From Paraburkholderia flagellata (GTDB taxonomy: Bacteria; Pseudomonadota; Gammaproteobacteria; Burkholderiales; Burkholderiaceae): a DNA stretch of 64,000 nt. The stretch is taken from positions 124,001 to 188,000 of the forward strand of contig NZ_JAJEJT010000002.1 of the NCBI RefSeq assembly GCF_021390645.1. The letters are read 5' to 3'. Position 1 is the stretch's first letter. Every line of letters starts with the position of its first letter. A model generated the notes under the pieces. The model saw nothing but the letters and a program-made list of their open reading frames with translations. It was not told where the DNA came from and made no database searches. Positions 36,115 through 45,536 of the stretch are shown in pieces. A program made the translations under genes and the position numbers.

Positions 36115-36939
36115 TCAGGTGCGCCGCGCGACCATGCCGGACACGCGCGCCGCGGCTTGCTGAAGCGGATCGAGGAAGGTCTTCACCATCTGCTTGGCCG
36201 AAGTGCGCTGCGCGTTGCCGCTGATGTTCATCGCGGCGATCACGCGGCCTTGGCGGTTGCGAATGGGCGCGGAGATCGAGATGAGGCCGCCTTCCAGTTC
36301 CTGATCGACGATCGCCCAGCCCTGCTGGCGCACCTGCCCGATGATCTTCTTGAGTTCGCCGACGTCGGTGACCGTGCGCGCCGTATGCGCGTAGAGCGGT
36401 GAGGCGCCGAGCGTTTCGTCGAGTGTGGCTTCATCGAGCGACGCAAGCAGCACACGCCCCATCGAGGTGCAGTACGCAGGCAGGCGGCTGCCGATCGAGA
36501 GGTTGATCGTCATGATCTTGTGCGTGGGCACGCGCAACACGTAGACGATCTCGGTGCGGTCGAGCACGGCCGCCGAGCAGCTCTCGTGCACTTCTTGCGA
36601 CAACTCTTCCATTACCGGTTCGGCGAGATTCCAGAACGGCATCGACGTGAGGTACGCGAAGCCGAGGTCGAGAATGCGCGGGGTGAGGCGAAAGAGCCGC
36701 CCCTCGGCTTCGACATAGCCGAGCGTCTGCAGCGTGAGCAGAATGCGGCGCGCCCCGGCGCGCGTGAGGCCCGTGGCGGCGGCGACGTCGGTGAGGGTCT
36801 GCTCGGGATGCTCGGCGTTGAACGCGCGGATCACCGAAAGCCCACGCGCGAACGACTGCACATAGGAGTCGCCCGGTTTTTCGGGGATCTCCTGCTGGTC
36901 GGCGGAGCGGTCTGGCGAGGCACTGGAAGCAGAATTCAT
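36115..36939 (-). CDS. IclR-family regulator, PcaR/PobR-like
   Basis: A 274-residue IclR-family protein. The N-terminal winged helix spans about 30-95 (YVQSFARGLSVIRAFNAEHP and LTDVAAATGLTRAGARRILL), and the effector domain follows with SCSAAVLDRTEIVYVLRVPTHKIM and the SIGSRLPAYCTSMGRVLLA loop. The overall form fits the PcaR/PcaU/PobR branch that controls the beta-ketoadipate pathway. The thiolase gene at 41.7 kb, with PcaR-like boxes, is a candidate target. The ATG at 36939 is chosen; the frame is open further upstream without support. Confidence 0.88.
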   Translation of the reverse strand: MNSASSASPDRSADQQEIPEKPGDSYVQSFARGLSVIRAFNAEHPEQTLTDVAAATGLTRAGARRILLTLQTLGYVEAEGRLFRLTPRILDLGFAYLTSMPFWNLAEPVMEELSQEVHESCSAAVLDRTEIVYVLRVPTHKIMTINLSIGSRLPAYCTSMGRVLLASLDEATLDETLGASPLYAHTARTVTDVGELKKIIGQVRQQGWAIVDQELEGGLISISAPIRNRQGRVIAAMNISGNAQRTSAKQMVKTFLDPLQQAAARVSGMVARRT

Positions 36940-37584
36940 GGGGTTGGCGGTCGATCTTGCAGCGGCGCTTTGAGAACCTATCAAGATAACGCAAGCGATC
37001 GGTTTCGCCAACAAGCGGCGGGGCGCAGGGAGCGCAAACCTTCGGGCAGGGCTCCCAAAATCAACATTGATCGTGCGGCGTCGCATGCGGCGCGTCAAAT
37101 GCGCACACCCAGTCATTTGCCATTCAGCTATTTGATTCCAGTCAATTAATTGTGGTCGAAAAGGATTGACGCGTGAATGGATTATTTAAATCCGAATATC
37201 GGCGTAGCCTGAAACTAAAAACGAGATAAAGGCGATGTCGAAATCCGAATGAATTGGCACATTGTCTGACAATTCCCCGGTCTCGCCGAGTATTCCTCCG
37301 GCTCCCTTCTTCGCTTGCGCGCGCGCTGGTCGTCGCGCTGAAACCGCCGTACAGCGGGCGTTTTCTAGATGAAAGCAATTAGAAAGATAATTGCGGCTTT
37401 CCGTCGCGCTTGCCTAAGCGAGCTTTGTCCCGCTGGCGAATCCTTAGCAAAGATCAAATTTTGAGATTGGTGCTTTCCGTAGAATCGCGCTGAATACGAT
37501 ACGGGTGCATTCTGCGTGGCGAATTTGCGATGCAAATGTGTTGGGTGTTACGCGTTTTGGTGGACAACGGAAGAACAGGCAAAC
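36940..37584. other. Intergenic region upstream of cyoA
   Basis: About 645 bp between the divergent IclR gene and cyoA. From about 37125 to 37500 it is clearly lower in G+C than the genes around it. It should hold both promoters. I looked for an FNR-like TTGAT-N4-ATCAA site expected for oxidase control and did not find a good one. No RNA gene or terminator is evident. Confidence 0.4.
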
Positions 37585-38478
37585 ATGAAAGACAGAAAAG
37601 CCTTTAAAAGGTGGTTAATCCCCCTCGGCAGCGGGCTGCTCGTTTCTCTTGCGGGGTGCAGCGGCAATTTTGCCGTGCTGGACCCGAAGGGCAGCGTCGG
37701 CGCGGCCGAGAAGTCGCTCATCCTCACGGCCACGTGGGCCATGCTGCTGGTCGTGGTGCCCGTCATCATCCTGACGCTCGTGTTCGCGTGGCGCTACCGC
37801 GCTTCGAACCGCAACGCGACCTACGCGCCGAAGTGGGCCCACTCCACGGCGATCGAAGTGGTGGTCTGGGCCATTCCGGCCGCGATCATTCTGTTCCTCG
37901 CCATCCTCACGTGGCGCACCTCGCACGAGCTCGACCCGTACAAGCCGCTGGAGTCGAGCGTGAAGCCCATCAACGTCGAGGTCGTCGCGCTCGACTGGAA
38001 GTGGCTCTTCATCTACCCGGACCTCGGCATTGCCTCGGTGAACCAGCTCGCCGTGCCGGTGGGCACGCCGGTCAACTTCCGTATCACGTCGGACTCGGTG
38101 ATGAACTCGTTCTTCATCCCGCAGTTGGGCACCCAGGTCTACGCCATGGCGGGCATGCAAACGCGTTTGCACCTGATCGCCGATGAAGCGGGCGATTTCG
38201 ACGGTCTCTCGTCCAACTACAGCGGCAAGGGCTTCTCGGACATGAAGTTCCGCACGCTCGCCACGAGCCAGCAGGACTTCGACGCGTGGGTGCAGAAGGT
38301 CAAGACGTCGTCCACCCCGCTTTCGATGGACGAGTACGCGACGGTTTCGAAGCCGCAGGAGAAGGCGCCGGTGCAGTACTTCTCGACTGTCGACCCGAAG
38401 CTCTTCAATAACATCATCGCGAAGTACAACAACGGGCACGTCACGAATTTCGACCCGTCCTGCGTGACCAAGGGGTAA
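37585..38478 (+). CDS. cyoA: Cytochrome bo3 ubiquinol oxidase subunit II
   Basis: A 297-residue lipoprotein subunit of the quinol oxidase. The signal peptide ends at the lipobox LAGC (Cys25); two membrane helices follow (about 45-70 and 90-112), then a periplasmic cupredoxin domain that lacks the CuA cysteines, as expected for a quinol rather than cytochrome c oxidase. [26 protein letters not shown] and [23 protein letters not shown] are characteristic. The ATG at 37585 follows an AGG-type site. It is first in cyoABCD; cyoB begins 5 bp later. Confidence 0.97.
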   Translation: MKDRKAFKRWLIPLGSGLLVSLAGCSGNFAVLDPKGSVGAAEKSLILTATWAMLLVVVPVIILTLVFAWRYRASNRNATYAPKWAHSTAIEVVVWAIPAAIILFLAILTWRTSHELDPYKPLESSVKPINVEVVALDWKWLFIYPDLGIASVNQLAVPVGTPVNFRITSDSVMNSFFIPQLGTQVYAMAGMQTRLHLIADEAGDFDGLSSNYSGKGFSDMKFRTLATSQQDFDAWVQKVKTSSTPLSMDEYATVSKPQEKAPVQYFSTVDPKLFNNIIAKYNNGHVTNFDPSCVTKG

Positions 38479-38483
38479 GCAGC

Positions 38484-40493
38484 ATGTTCGGAAAACTCAC
38501 ATTAGAGGCGATCCCGTTCGATCAGCCCATCATCATGGGCGCGGCGGCGTTCATGGCGCTGATCGTCGCTGGCGTGCTCGGTCTCGTTACCGTGACCGGC
38601 AAATGGAAGTACATCTGGAGCGAGTGGCTCACGAGCGTGGACCACAAGCGCATCGGCGTGATGTACATGATCGTGGCGGTGCTCATGCTCGTGCGCGGCT
38701 TCGCCGACGCGGTCATGATGCGCATCCAGCAGGCCATTGCGTTCAATTCTCCTGGCTACCTGCCTCCGCACCACTTCGATCAGATCTTCACGGCGCACGG
38801 CGTCATCATGATTTTCTTCATGGCGATGGCGCTCATGGTCGGTTTCTTCAACCTCGTCGTGCCCCTGCAGATCGGCGCGCGCGACGTGGCGTTCCCGTTC
38901 CTGAACTCGCTCTCGTTCTGGATGACGGCGATCAGCGCGATCCTCATCAACCTCTCGCTCGTGATCGGCGAGTTCGCGAAGGTGGGCTGGCTTGCGTATC
39001 CGCCGCTTTCCGAACTGCAGTTCAGTCCGGACGTGGGGGTGGACTACTACATCTGGGCGGTCCAGCTCTCCGGCGTCGGTACCTTGATTACGGGCGTGAA
39101 CTTCTTCGTCACGATCATCAAGATGCGCGCGCCTGGCATGACGCTCATGAAGATGCCGGTGTTCACGTGGACGGCGCTGTGCTCGAACGTGCTCATCATG
39201 GCCACGTTCCCGATCCTCACGATCGCGGTGGCGCTGCTTGGCCTCGACCGCTACGTCGGCACGCACTTCTTCACGAACGAGCTTGGCGGCAACGCCATGC
39301 TGTATCTGAACCTGATCTGGGCGTGGGGCCACCCCGAGGTGTACATCCTCGTGCTGCCTGCGTTCGGCATCTATTCGGAAGTGATGGCCACGTTCTGCAA
39401 GAAGCCGCTGTTCGGCTACAAGACAATGGTCTACGCCTCGTGCGCGATCATGGTGCTGGCGTTCCTCGTGTGGGCGCACCACTTCTTTACGATGGGCTCG
39501 GGCGCCGACGTCAACGCGTTCTTCGGCATTGCGACGATGATCATCGCCATTCCGACCGGCGTGAAGATTTTCAACTGGCTGTTCACGATGTATCGCGGCC
39601 GGGTCCACTTCACCGCGCCCGTGCTCTGGACCGTCGGCTTCATGGTGACGTTCTCGATCGCCGGCATGACCGGTGTGATGCTCGCGATCCCGGGTGCGGA
39701 CTTCGTGCTCCACAACTCGCTCTTCCTGATCGCTCACTTCCATAACGCGATTATCGGCGGCGTGGTGTTCGGTTACCTCGCGGGCCTGCAGTACTGGTTC
39801 CCGAAGGTGTTTGGCCTGAAGCCCAGCGAAAAGCTCGGCAAGGCGTCGTTCTGGTGCTGGTTCGTTGGCTTCTACGTGGCCTTCGTGCCGCTCTATGTGC
39901 TCGGTTTCATGGGCGCAACGCGTCGCACCAACCACTACGACGTGCCCGAATGGCATCCTTACTTCGTCGTCGCCGCAATTGGCGCTGCGATCATCGCGGT
40001 CGGCATCGTGCTCCAGGTCCTGCTGTGGGTGATGGCCTTCGTCAACCGCAACAAGGCCGAATGCAAAGACGTGACGGGCGATCCGTGGGACGGCCGCACG
40101 CTCGAGTGGGCAACGTCGTCGCCGCCGGCGGTCTACAACTTCGCGGTCATTCCGCACGTGGACGACATCGACGCTTTCGCGCACATGAAGGAAGTGGGCC
40201 GCGCTCCGGGGCTCGCCGCGAAATACACGGACATCCATATGCCGTCCAACACGGCGGCGGGCCTCATCGTCGGCATCTTCAGCCTCGTGCTGGGCTTTGC
40301 CGCCGTGTGGCACATCACGTGGCTTGCGGTGCTCGGATTCGTCGGCGTTGCGCTGACGATCATCATCAAGAGCTTCGGCAAGAACGACGGTTACTACATT
40401 CCGGCCGCGAAGGTTCGCGAGATCGAGGAACGGCGCTTCGGCACCGGCGTCGCCGTGGCCAAGCATGACCTGGTCGCCGAGGAGGCAATCTGA
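38484..40493 (+). CDS. cyoB: Cytochrome bo3 ubiquinol oxidase subunit I
   Basis: The 669-residue catalytic subunit: haem-copper oxidase that reduces O2 with electrons from ubiquinol and pumps protons. The CuB histidine with its crosslinked tyrosine is in [19 protein letters not shown], the two other CuB histidines in WAHHFFTMG, and the haem ligands in [14 protein letters not shown]. The C-terminal cytoplasmic extension with [19 protein letters not shown] is typical of CyoB. Its stop overlaps the cyoC ATG (TGATG). Length is normal. Confidence 0.98.
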   Translation: MFGKLTLEAIPFDQPIIMGAAAFMALIVAGVLGLVTVTGKWKYIWSEWLTSVDHKRIGVMYMIVAVLMLVRGFADAVMMRIQQAIAFNSPGYLPPHHFDQIFTAHGVIMIFFMAMALMVGFFNLVVPLQIGARDVAFPFLNSLSFWMTAISAILINLSLVIGEFAKVGWLAYPPLSELQFSPDVGVDYYIWAVQLSGVGTLITGVNFFVTIIKMRAPGMTLMKMPVFTWTALCSNVLIMATFPILTIAVALLGLDRYVGTHFFTNELGGNAMLYLNLIWAWGHPEVYILVLPAFGIYSEVMATFCKKPLFGYKTMVYASCAIMVLAFLVWAHHFFTMGSGADVNAFFGIATMIIAIPTGVKIFNWLFTMYRGRVHFTAPVLWTVGFMVTFSIAGMTGVMLAIPGADFVLHNSLFLIAHFHNAIIGGVVFGYLAGLQYWFPKVFGLKPSEKLGKASFWCWFVGFYVAFVPLYVLGFMGATRRTNHYDVPEWHPYFVVAAIGAAIIAVGIVLQVLLWVMAFVNRNKAECKDVTGDPWDGRTLEWATSSPPAVYNFAVIPHVDDIDAFAHMKEVGRAPGLAAKYTDIHMPSNTAAGLIVGIFSLVLGFAAVWHITWLAVLGFVGVALTIIIKSFGKNDGYYIPAAKVREIEERRFGTGVAVAKHDLVAEEAI

Positions 40494-41104
40494 TGTTGCA
40501 GAAAACCAATGCGGCAACCCTTGCCGAACTCGATCACCACGATCACCCGCAGTCGCACTCGGTATTCGGCTTCTGGGTCTACCTGATGACCGACTGCGTG
40601 CTGTTCGCGGCGCTGTTCGCCACGTTTGGCGTGCTCGGCCACCAGTTCGCGGGCGGCCCCACGGGCAAGGACCTGTTCGACATCCCGGGCGTGGCGCTCG
40701 AAACGGCCGTGCTGCTGCTTTCCAGCATCACGTACGGCTTCGCGATGCTCGGCGCGCACCAGCGCAAGAACGGCATGGTGCTCGGCTGGCTCGCCGTTAC
40801 CTTCCTTCTGGGTGCCTCGTTCCTCGTGCTCGAACTGCGCGAGTTCTCGCACCTGATCGCAGAAGGCGCCGGCCCGCAGCGCAGCGCGTTCCTTTCGTCG
40901 TTCTTCACGCTTGTCGCCACGCACGGCCTGCACGTGTTCTTTGGCCTTCTGTGGATGCTCGTGATGATGATCCAGGTGGTTCGCGCGCGGCAACTTGGCG
41001 AGCAGGAAATCCGCCGTCTCACGTGCCTGAGCCTCTTCTGGCACTTTCTCGACGTGGTGTGGATCTGCGTGTTTTCTTTTGTCTATCTGGGGAGCGTGCT
41101 CTAA
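40493..41104 (+). CDS. cyoC: Cytochrome bo3 ubiquinol oxidase subunit III
   Basis: A 203-residue membrane subunit with five predicted helices. The N-terminal LDHHDHPQSHSVFGFWVYLMTDC and later HGLHVFFGLLWMLVMMIQV are typical of the subunit III family. It is coupled to cyoB by a one-base overlap and is followed directly by cyoD. Confidence 0.97.
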   Translation: MLQKTNAATLAELDHHDHPQSHSVFGFWVYLMTDCVLFAALFATFGVLGHQFAGGPTGKDLFDIPGVALETAVLLLSSITYGFAMLGAHQRKNGMVLGWLAVTFLLGASFLVLELREFSHLIAEGAGPQRSAFLSSFFTLVATHGLHVFFGLLWMLVMMIQVVRARQLGEQEIRRLTCLSLFWHFLDVVWICVFSFVYLGSVL

Positions 41105-41431
41105 ATGGCTCAATCTCATGCTCATGCAGAGTCGCACGGCAGCCTCGGCAGCTATGTGGCGGGCTTCATTCTTTCGGTGCTGCTTACAGCCGGCGCATTC
41201 GGCGTCGTCCTGCACGGCTCGCTCGACGCCACCACGGCCATCATCGTGATCGCTGTGCTCGCCTTCGTGCAGGTGGTCGTGCATCTCGTGTTCTTCCTGC
41301 ATCTGAACACGTCGCCGGGGCAGGGCTGGAACGTGCTGTCGCTCGCGTACACGGTGCTGGCCGCCGCGTTCCTGATTTTCGGTACGATCTGGGTCATGCA
41401 CAACGTCGGCATGCTCATGATGTCGCGTTGA
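41105..41431 (+). CDS. cyoD: Cytochrome bo3 ubiquinol oxidase subunit IV
   Basis: A 108-residue subunit with a His-rich start (SHAHAESHGSLGSYVAGFIL) and three membrane helices, the usual form of CyoD. It begins immediately after the cyoC stop and ends the operon: a terminator lies 46 bp downstream. No cyoE (haem O synthase) follows, as would be usual in E. coli; it must be elsewhere. Confidence 0.96.
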   Translation: MAQSHAHAESHGSLGSYVAGFILSVLLTAGAFGVVLHGSLDATTAIIVIAVLAFVQVVVHLVFFLHLNTSPGQGWNVLSLAYTVLAAAFLIFGTIWVMHNVGMLMMSR

Positions 41432-41476
41432 GCGTTTGACGCACTGGCCGGCGTTTCGCGCCCGCCTGAACTCGCG

Positions 41477-41510
41477 AAGCCGCACGGGCACTTGCCCTGT
41501 GCGGCTTTTT
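41477..41510 (+). terminator. Intrinsic terminator of cyoABCD
   Basis: A stem of about 14 bp (AAGCCGCAC plus GGGCA, with one bulge, pairing with TGCCC and TGTGCGGCTT) and a T-run at 41506-41510, 46 bp after the cyoD stop. Confidence 0.85.
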
Positions 41511-41535
41511 CGCTTTTGGCGCCACGTCCGCGCGC

Positions 41536-41611
41536 TTGACACCCGTCCCAGGACACGCCTATTATGGCCGTCAAATTGTTCGATTAACGATCATTGGTTC
41601 GTTAGGCGAAC
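41536..41611 (+). promoter_or_regulatory. Promoter with two PcaR-like boxes upstream of the thiolase
   Basis: TTGACA (41536-41541), 18 bp, TATTAT (41560-41565): a near-consensus sigma70 promoter. Immediately downstream are GTTCGATTAACGATC (41578-41592) and the palindromic GTTCGTTAGGCGAAC (41597-41611). The first resembles the GTTCGATAATCGCAC site bound by PcaR in Pseudomonas putida; the two start 19 bp apart. Binding by the IclR-type regulator at 36115-36939 is inferred. Confidence 0.6.
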
Positions 41612-41725
41612 AAATCGCACGAGGACGTGCGCGTTCGATCTCCCATTTTCGCCCGCGCAGTCCGTCAATCTCAATCATCTTTGCATGGGATCGCATCAAG
41701 TGCCTGCGATCGAAAGGAGACTTAC

Positions 41726-42928
41726 ATGACGGAAGCATTCATCTGCGACGCGATTCGCACGCCTATCGGCCGCTACGCGGGCGCCCTGGCCCAGGTTCGC
41801 GCCGACGATCTCGGCGCGGTTCCGCTGAAGGCGCTCATGGAGCGCAACAAGGACGTGGACTGGACGGCGACCGACGACGTCATCTACGGCTGCGCGAACC
41901 AGGCAGGCGAGGACAACCGTAACGTCGCGCGCATGTCGTCGCTGCTGGCGGGCTTGCCGCAGGCCGTGCCGGGCTCGACGGTGAACCGCCTGTGCGGCTC
42001 CGGCATGGACGCCGTGGGCATTGCCGCACGCGCGCTCAAGTCCGGCGAAGCGGGGCTGATGATTGCGGGCGGCGTGGAAAGCATGAGCCGCGCGCCGTTC
42101 GTCATGGGCAAGGCGGCGAGCGCCTTTGCTCGCGACGCCGCGATCTACGATACGACGATTGGCTGGCGCTTCGTCAATCCGCTGATGAAACAGCAATACG
42201 GCGTGGACTCGATGCCGGAAACGGGCGAGAACGTCGCGGTCGACTACAACGTGAGCCGTGCTGATCAAGATGCGTTTGCGGTTCGCAGCCAGCAGAAGGC
42301 GGCTCGTGCACAGGCGGATGGCACGCTTGCGCAGGAGATCGTCGCAGTGACGATTGCGCAGAAGAAGGGCGACCCGATTGTTTTCTCGCGTGACGAGCAT
42401 CCGCGTGAGACGAGCCTCGAAGCGCTTGCCAAGCTCAAGGGCGTCGTGCGCCCGGATGGCTCGGTGACGGCTGGCAATGCTTCCGGTGTGAATGACGGCG
42501 CATGCGCGCTGCTCCTCGCCAATGAGGAAAACGCCAAACGCTTTGGGCTCGTGCCGCGTGCGCGCGTGCTGGGTATCGCAACGGCGGGCGTCGCGCCGCG
42601 CGTGATGGGTATCGGTCCCGCGCCCGCTACGCAGAAGCTCCTCGCCCGTCTGAACATGACCATCGACCAGTTCGATGTCATCGAGTTGAACGAAGCTTTT
42701 GCTTCGCAAGGGCTCGCGGTGCTGCGTACGCTCGGCGTTGCCGATGATGATCCTCGTGTCAATCCTAACGGCGGCGCGATTGCACTTGGCCACCCGCTTG
42801 GGATGAGCGGCGCGCGGCTCGTGACGACCGCCACGTATCAGCTTCATCGCACGCAAGGGCGCTTCGCGCTTTGCACGATGTGTATCGGAGTGGGGCAGGG
42901 GATTGCTATTGCTATCGAGCGTGTCTGA
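41726..42928 (+). CDS. pcaF: Beta-ketoadipyl-CoA thiolase (3-oxoadipyl-CoA thiolase)
   Basis: A 400-residue thiolase that cleaves 3-oxoadipyl-CoA into succinyl-CoA and acetyl-CoA in aromatic degradation. The start EAFICDAIRTPIGRYAGALA is diagnostic of the PcaF/PaaJ branch. Catalytic residues are the Cys in NRLCGSGMDAV, His in GGAIALGHPLGMSGAR and Cys in ALCTMCIGVGQG. AGGAG precedes the ATG at 41726. It is a single gene with its own promoter and terminator; pcaIJ are not adjacent. The pca boxes support pathway assignment, though a PaaJ role in phenylacetate breakdown is possible. Confidence 0.92.
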   Translation: MTEAFICDAIRTPIGRYAGALAQVRADDLGAVPLKALMERNKDVDWTATDDVIYGCANQAGEDNRNVARMSSLLAGLPQAVPGSTVNRLCGSGMDAVGIAARALKSGEAGLMIAGGVESMSRAPFVMGKAASAFARDAAIYDTTIGWRFVNPLMKQQYGVDSMPETGENVAVDYNVSRADQDAFAVRSQQKAARAQADGTLAQEIVAVTIAQKKGDPIVFSRDEHPRETSLEALAKLKGVVRPDGSVTAGNASGVNDGACALLLANEENAKRFGLVPRARVLGIATAGVAPRVMGIGPAPATQKLLARLNMTIDQFDVIELNEAFASQGLAVLRTLGVADDDPRVNPNGGAIALGHPLGMSGARLVTTATYQLHRTQGRFALCTMCIGVGQGIAIAIERV

Positions 42929-42951
42929 TTATTGGTCGCTCTGATGTGTGG

Positions 42952-42984
42952 AAGCCGCGAGTCGATTTGATTCGCGGCTTTTTT
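42952..42984 (+). terminator. Intrinsic terminator of pcaF
   Basis: A 12-bp stem with one wobble pair (AAGCCGCGAGTC with GATTCGCGGCTT), a 5-nt loop and a T-run to 42984, 24 bp past the stop. Confidence 0.9.
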
Positions 42985-43267
42985 GTTTTGCGGATCAGCT
43001 TGCAACGCAACGCAACGCCGCGCCGAAAAGAAGGATTCCGCGCTGCGCAAAAATTTCGCGGTTCGTTTCAACGCGCAATCACACGAGAATTTGAGTACCC
43101 GCAAACGCTTCGGAAATTAATCGCGTTCGTTGGCGATAGCTTGATCCGCTTCCGGCCAGATAACGTCCTCGTTTTAAGCGCCGCGCGTAGAATCGGTCGC
43201 ACTTCGGCGCTACACGCCGATGCAAATACGGCAGCCAATTCAAACCAGTTAGATGAGGAGAATGCGA

Positions 43268-43885
43268 ATGACTAAAGCAGCGATTCTGGCGGCGGCATGG
43301 GTGGTGGGCGTTGGCCTTTCGCAGGCGGCGCTAGCGCAAAACGACGCGGCCGCGTCTGCGCCGCAGGGGCAAAGTGCGCTCTCCAGCGCGGCGCAGGAAG
43401 TGATCGCCAACGCTGAGCCAGTGCATGTTCAGGCGAAGATCGTCGCTATCGATCGCGCAGCGCGCGTTGTCACGTTGCGTGGACCGCGCGGCAATGATGC
43501 CGATATCGCGCTCAGCCAGCAGGTCAGTAATTTCGATCAACTCAACGTGGGCGATACCGTCGACGTGCTTTACAAAAACGCGCTGCTCGTGACGGCCGAC
43601 AAGGTAACGGGTAAGGACAAGGGTATTCGCAAGCGTGTGGATACCAATGTCTATTTGCCCGCGTCGTCGGGCTACGACGCCGCGCGTCAAGTCGAAGTTC
43701 AGGCCACGGTGCAGCATATCAACGCGAAGAAGCGTGAAGTGACGCTGCGCGGCGCGTATCAGACCGTCACGCTCAAAGCTACGCCCGACGTCGACCTCAA
43801 GAACTTGAAGGTCGGTGACACGATCCACGCCGTATTCGTTTCCGCGTATGCAACGCGGGTGACGCCGGTCGGCGCGACGCAGTAA
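43268..43885 (+). CDS. Exported protein with two homologous beta-rich repeats
   Basis: A 205-residue protein that I do not recognise by name. A Sec signal peptide (about 1-23) ends at ALA before QNDAAA. After a low-complexity linker come two related repeats, about 52-108 and 142-198. Each has V-x-V-Q-A then V-T-L-R-G about 15 residues later, and ends in N-(L/V)-KVGDT or NVGDTVDV plus an aromatic. This suggests a duplicated small beta-barrel. The start at 43268 is set by GAGGAG; upstream ATGs at 43253 and 43262 are badly spaced. It is a single gene with a strong terminator. The likely location is the periplasm; the function is unknown. Confidence 0.75.
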   Translation: MTKAAILAAAWVVGVGLSQAALAQNDAAASAPQGQSALSSAAQEVIANAEPVHVQAKIVAIDRAARVVTLRGPRGNDADIALSQQVSNFDQLNVGDTVDVLYKNALLVTADKVTGKDKGIRKRVDTNVYLPASSGYDAARQVEVQATVQHINAKKREVTLRGAYQTVTLKATPDVDLKNLKVGDTIHAVFVSAYATRVTPVGATQ

Positions 43886-43890
43886 GCATA

Positions 43891-43925
43891 AAAAAAGCCG
43901 GCGCATTGTAGCGCCGGCTTTTTTA
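43891..43925. terminator. Bidirectional intrinsic terminator
   Basis: An 8-bp GCCGGCGC / GCGCCGGC stem flanked by A6 on one side and T6 or more on the other, with a 6-nt loop. It ends both the exported-protein gene (plus) and gabD (minus). Confidence 0.9.
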
Positions 43926-43968
43926 TGAACGACGGGCGCCTGAGAAGGCGCCCGCCGTTCATTTGGGC

Positions 43969-45420
43969 TTACATGCCCGCCATGCACATGTACTTGATCA
44001 CCACGTAGTCATCCACGCCGTAGTGCGAGCCTTCGCGGCCGAGGCCCGACTGCTTCACGCCGCCAAACGGCGCGACTTCGTTCGAGATCAGGCCGGTGTT
44101 GATGCCCACCATGCCGTATTCGAGTGCTTCGGCCACGCGCCACACACGACCGATATCGCGGCTGTAGAAGTAAGCGGCGAGACCGAACTCGGTATCGTTC
44201 GCCATCCTGATCACTTCTTCATCCGACGAGAAGCGGAACAACGGCGCGAGCGGGCCGAAGGTCTCGTCGCGCGCAACCTTCATCGCGGGCGTGACGCCGG
44301 TGAGGATGGTCGGCTCGAAAAAGCCGTGGCCGAGCGCGTGGCGCTTGCCGCCTGTCGTCACCTGAGCGCCTTTCGCGAGCGCGTCTTCGATGTGCGATTC
44401 CACCTTCAGCACGGCCGCTTCGTTGATGAGCGGGCCTTGCGTCACGCCGGCTTCCGTGCCGAGACCGACCTTGAGCTTTTCAACGGCGTCGCGCAGTTTG
44501 GCCGCGAACGCGTCGTACACGGCGTCGTGCACGTAGAAACGGTTCGTGCACACGCAGGTCTGGCCGCTGTTGCGATACTTCGATGCGATGGCGCCGGCTA
44601 CGGCCGCATCGAGATCGGCGTCTTCGAACACGATGAACGGCGCGTTGCCGCCCAGTTCCAGCGAGACCTTCTTGACAGTCGAGGCGCACTGGCTCATGAG
44701 CAGGCGGCCCACCGGCGTCGAGCCCGTAAACGAGAGCTTGCGCACGGTCGGATTGCTCGTGAGTTCGCCGCCAATCGCCTTCGGGTCGCCGGTCACGACG
44801 CTAAAGATGCCGCGCGGCACACCTGCGCGCTCGGCCAGCACGGCCAATGCGAGCGCCGAAAACGGCGTGGCTTCGGCGGGCTTGAGCACGATCGGGCAGC
44901 CTGCCGCGAGCGCGGGGCCGACCTTGCGCGTGATCATCGCGGCGGGGAAATTCCACGGCGTGATCGCGGCGCACACGCCCACCGGCTCCTTCGTCACGAC
45001 GATGCGCTTGTCGTTAGCGGGCGTGGGGATCGTGTCGCCGTAAATGCGCTTGCCTTCCTCGGCGAACCATTCGAGGAACGAGGCGGCGTAGCCGATTTCG
45101 CCCTTCGCTTCGGCAATCGGCTTGCCTTGTTCCGTGGTGAGGATGAGCGCCAGGTCGTCGGCGTTTTCCATCATCAGGTCGTGCCATTTGCGCAGGATGC
45201 TGCTGCGCTCCTTCGCGGTCTTCGCGCGCCATGCGGGCCATGCGGCGTTCGCGGCGGCGATCGCGCGGCGCGTCTCGGCCGCGCCCATGCGCGGCACCGT
45301 GCCGATCAGCGCACCGGTGGCGGGGTTCTTCACTTCGAACGTGGCGCCGTCTTCGGCGCCTTGCCATTCGCCGTTGATATAGGCGTTGGTTTGCAGCAGC
45401 GTTGCGTCTTTCAGGTTCAT
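43969..45420 (-). CDS. gabD: Succinate-semialdehyde dehydrogenase [NAD(P)+]
   Basis: A 483-residue aldehyde dehydrogenase that oxidises succinate semialdehyde to succinate, the second step of GABA breakdown. The catalytic glutamate is in SLELGGNAPFIVF and the nucleophilic cysteine in NSGQTCVCTNRFYV; the cofactor block is TPWNFPAAMITRKVGPALAAG. These are typical of GabD. It lies 116 bp downstream of gabT on the same strand, forming the gabTD unit. Closed by the bidirectional terminator at 43891-43925. Confidence 0.97.
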   Translation of the reverse strand: MNLKDATLLQTNAYINGEWQGAEDGATFEVKNPATGALIGTVPRMGAAETRRAIAAANAAWPAWRAKTAKERSSILRKWHDLMMENADDLALILTTEQGKPIAEAKGEIGYAASFLEWFAEEGKRIYGDTIPTPANDKRIVVTKEPVGVCAAITPWNFPAAMITRKVGPALAAGCPIVLKPAEATPFSALALAVLAERAGVPRGIFSVVTGDPKAIGGELTSNPTVRKLSFTGSTPVGRLLMSQCASTVKKVSLELGGNAPFIVFEDADLDAAVAGAIASKYRNSGQTCVCTNRFYVHDAVYDAFAAKLRDAVEKLKVGLGTEAGVTQGPLINEAAVLKVESHIEDALAKGAQVTTGGKRHALGHGFFEPTILTGVTPAMKVARDETFGPLAPLFRFSSDEEVIRMANDTEFGLAAYFYSRDIGRVWRVAEALEYGMVGINTGLISNEVAPFGGVKQSGLGREGSHYGVDDYVVIKYMCMAGM

Positions 45421-45536
45421 GCCTGAACTCCCGGTAGGCGTTGATTCGATTCGTTTAGAACGACGAACGGCACAGCGGCAAACGCCGGTGTGCCGTTTCG
45501 TGAACGGCCCGCTTCACGCGAGCCAGAGTGTTGTGC

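Noticed and set aside
37142..37378. 78-codon minus-strand frame upstream of cyoA
   Set aside because: It lies in an AT-rich promoter region; product is Arg/Ser-rich with no signal or domain.
37125..37584. FNR/ANR-type box upstream of cyoA
   Set aside because: Expected for oxygen control, but no TTGAT-N4-ATCAA match of adequate quality was found.
38502..40517. A 671-codon open frame on the minus strand opposite cyoB
   Set aside because: cyoB on the plus strand is unmistakable. The opposite frame gives a His/Arg/Glu-rich product with no domains, an artefact of codon bias at very high G+C.
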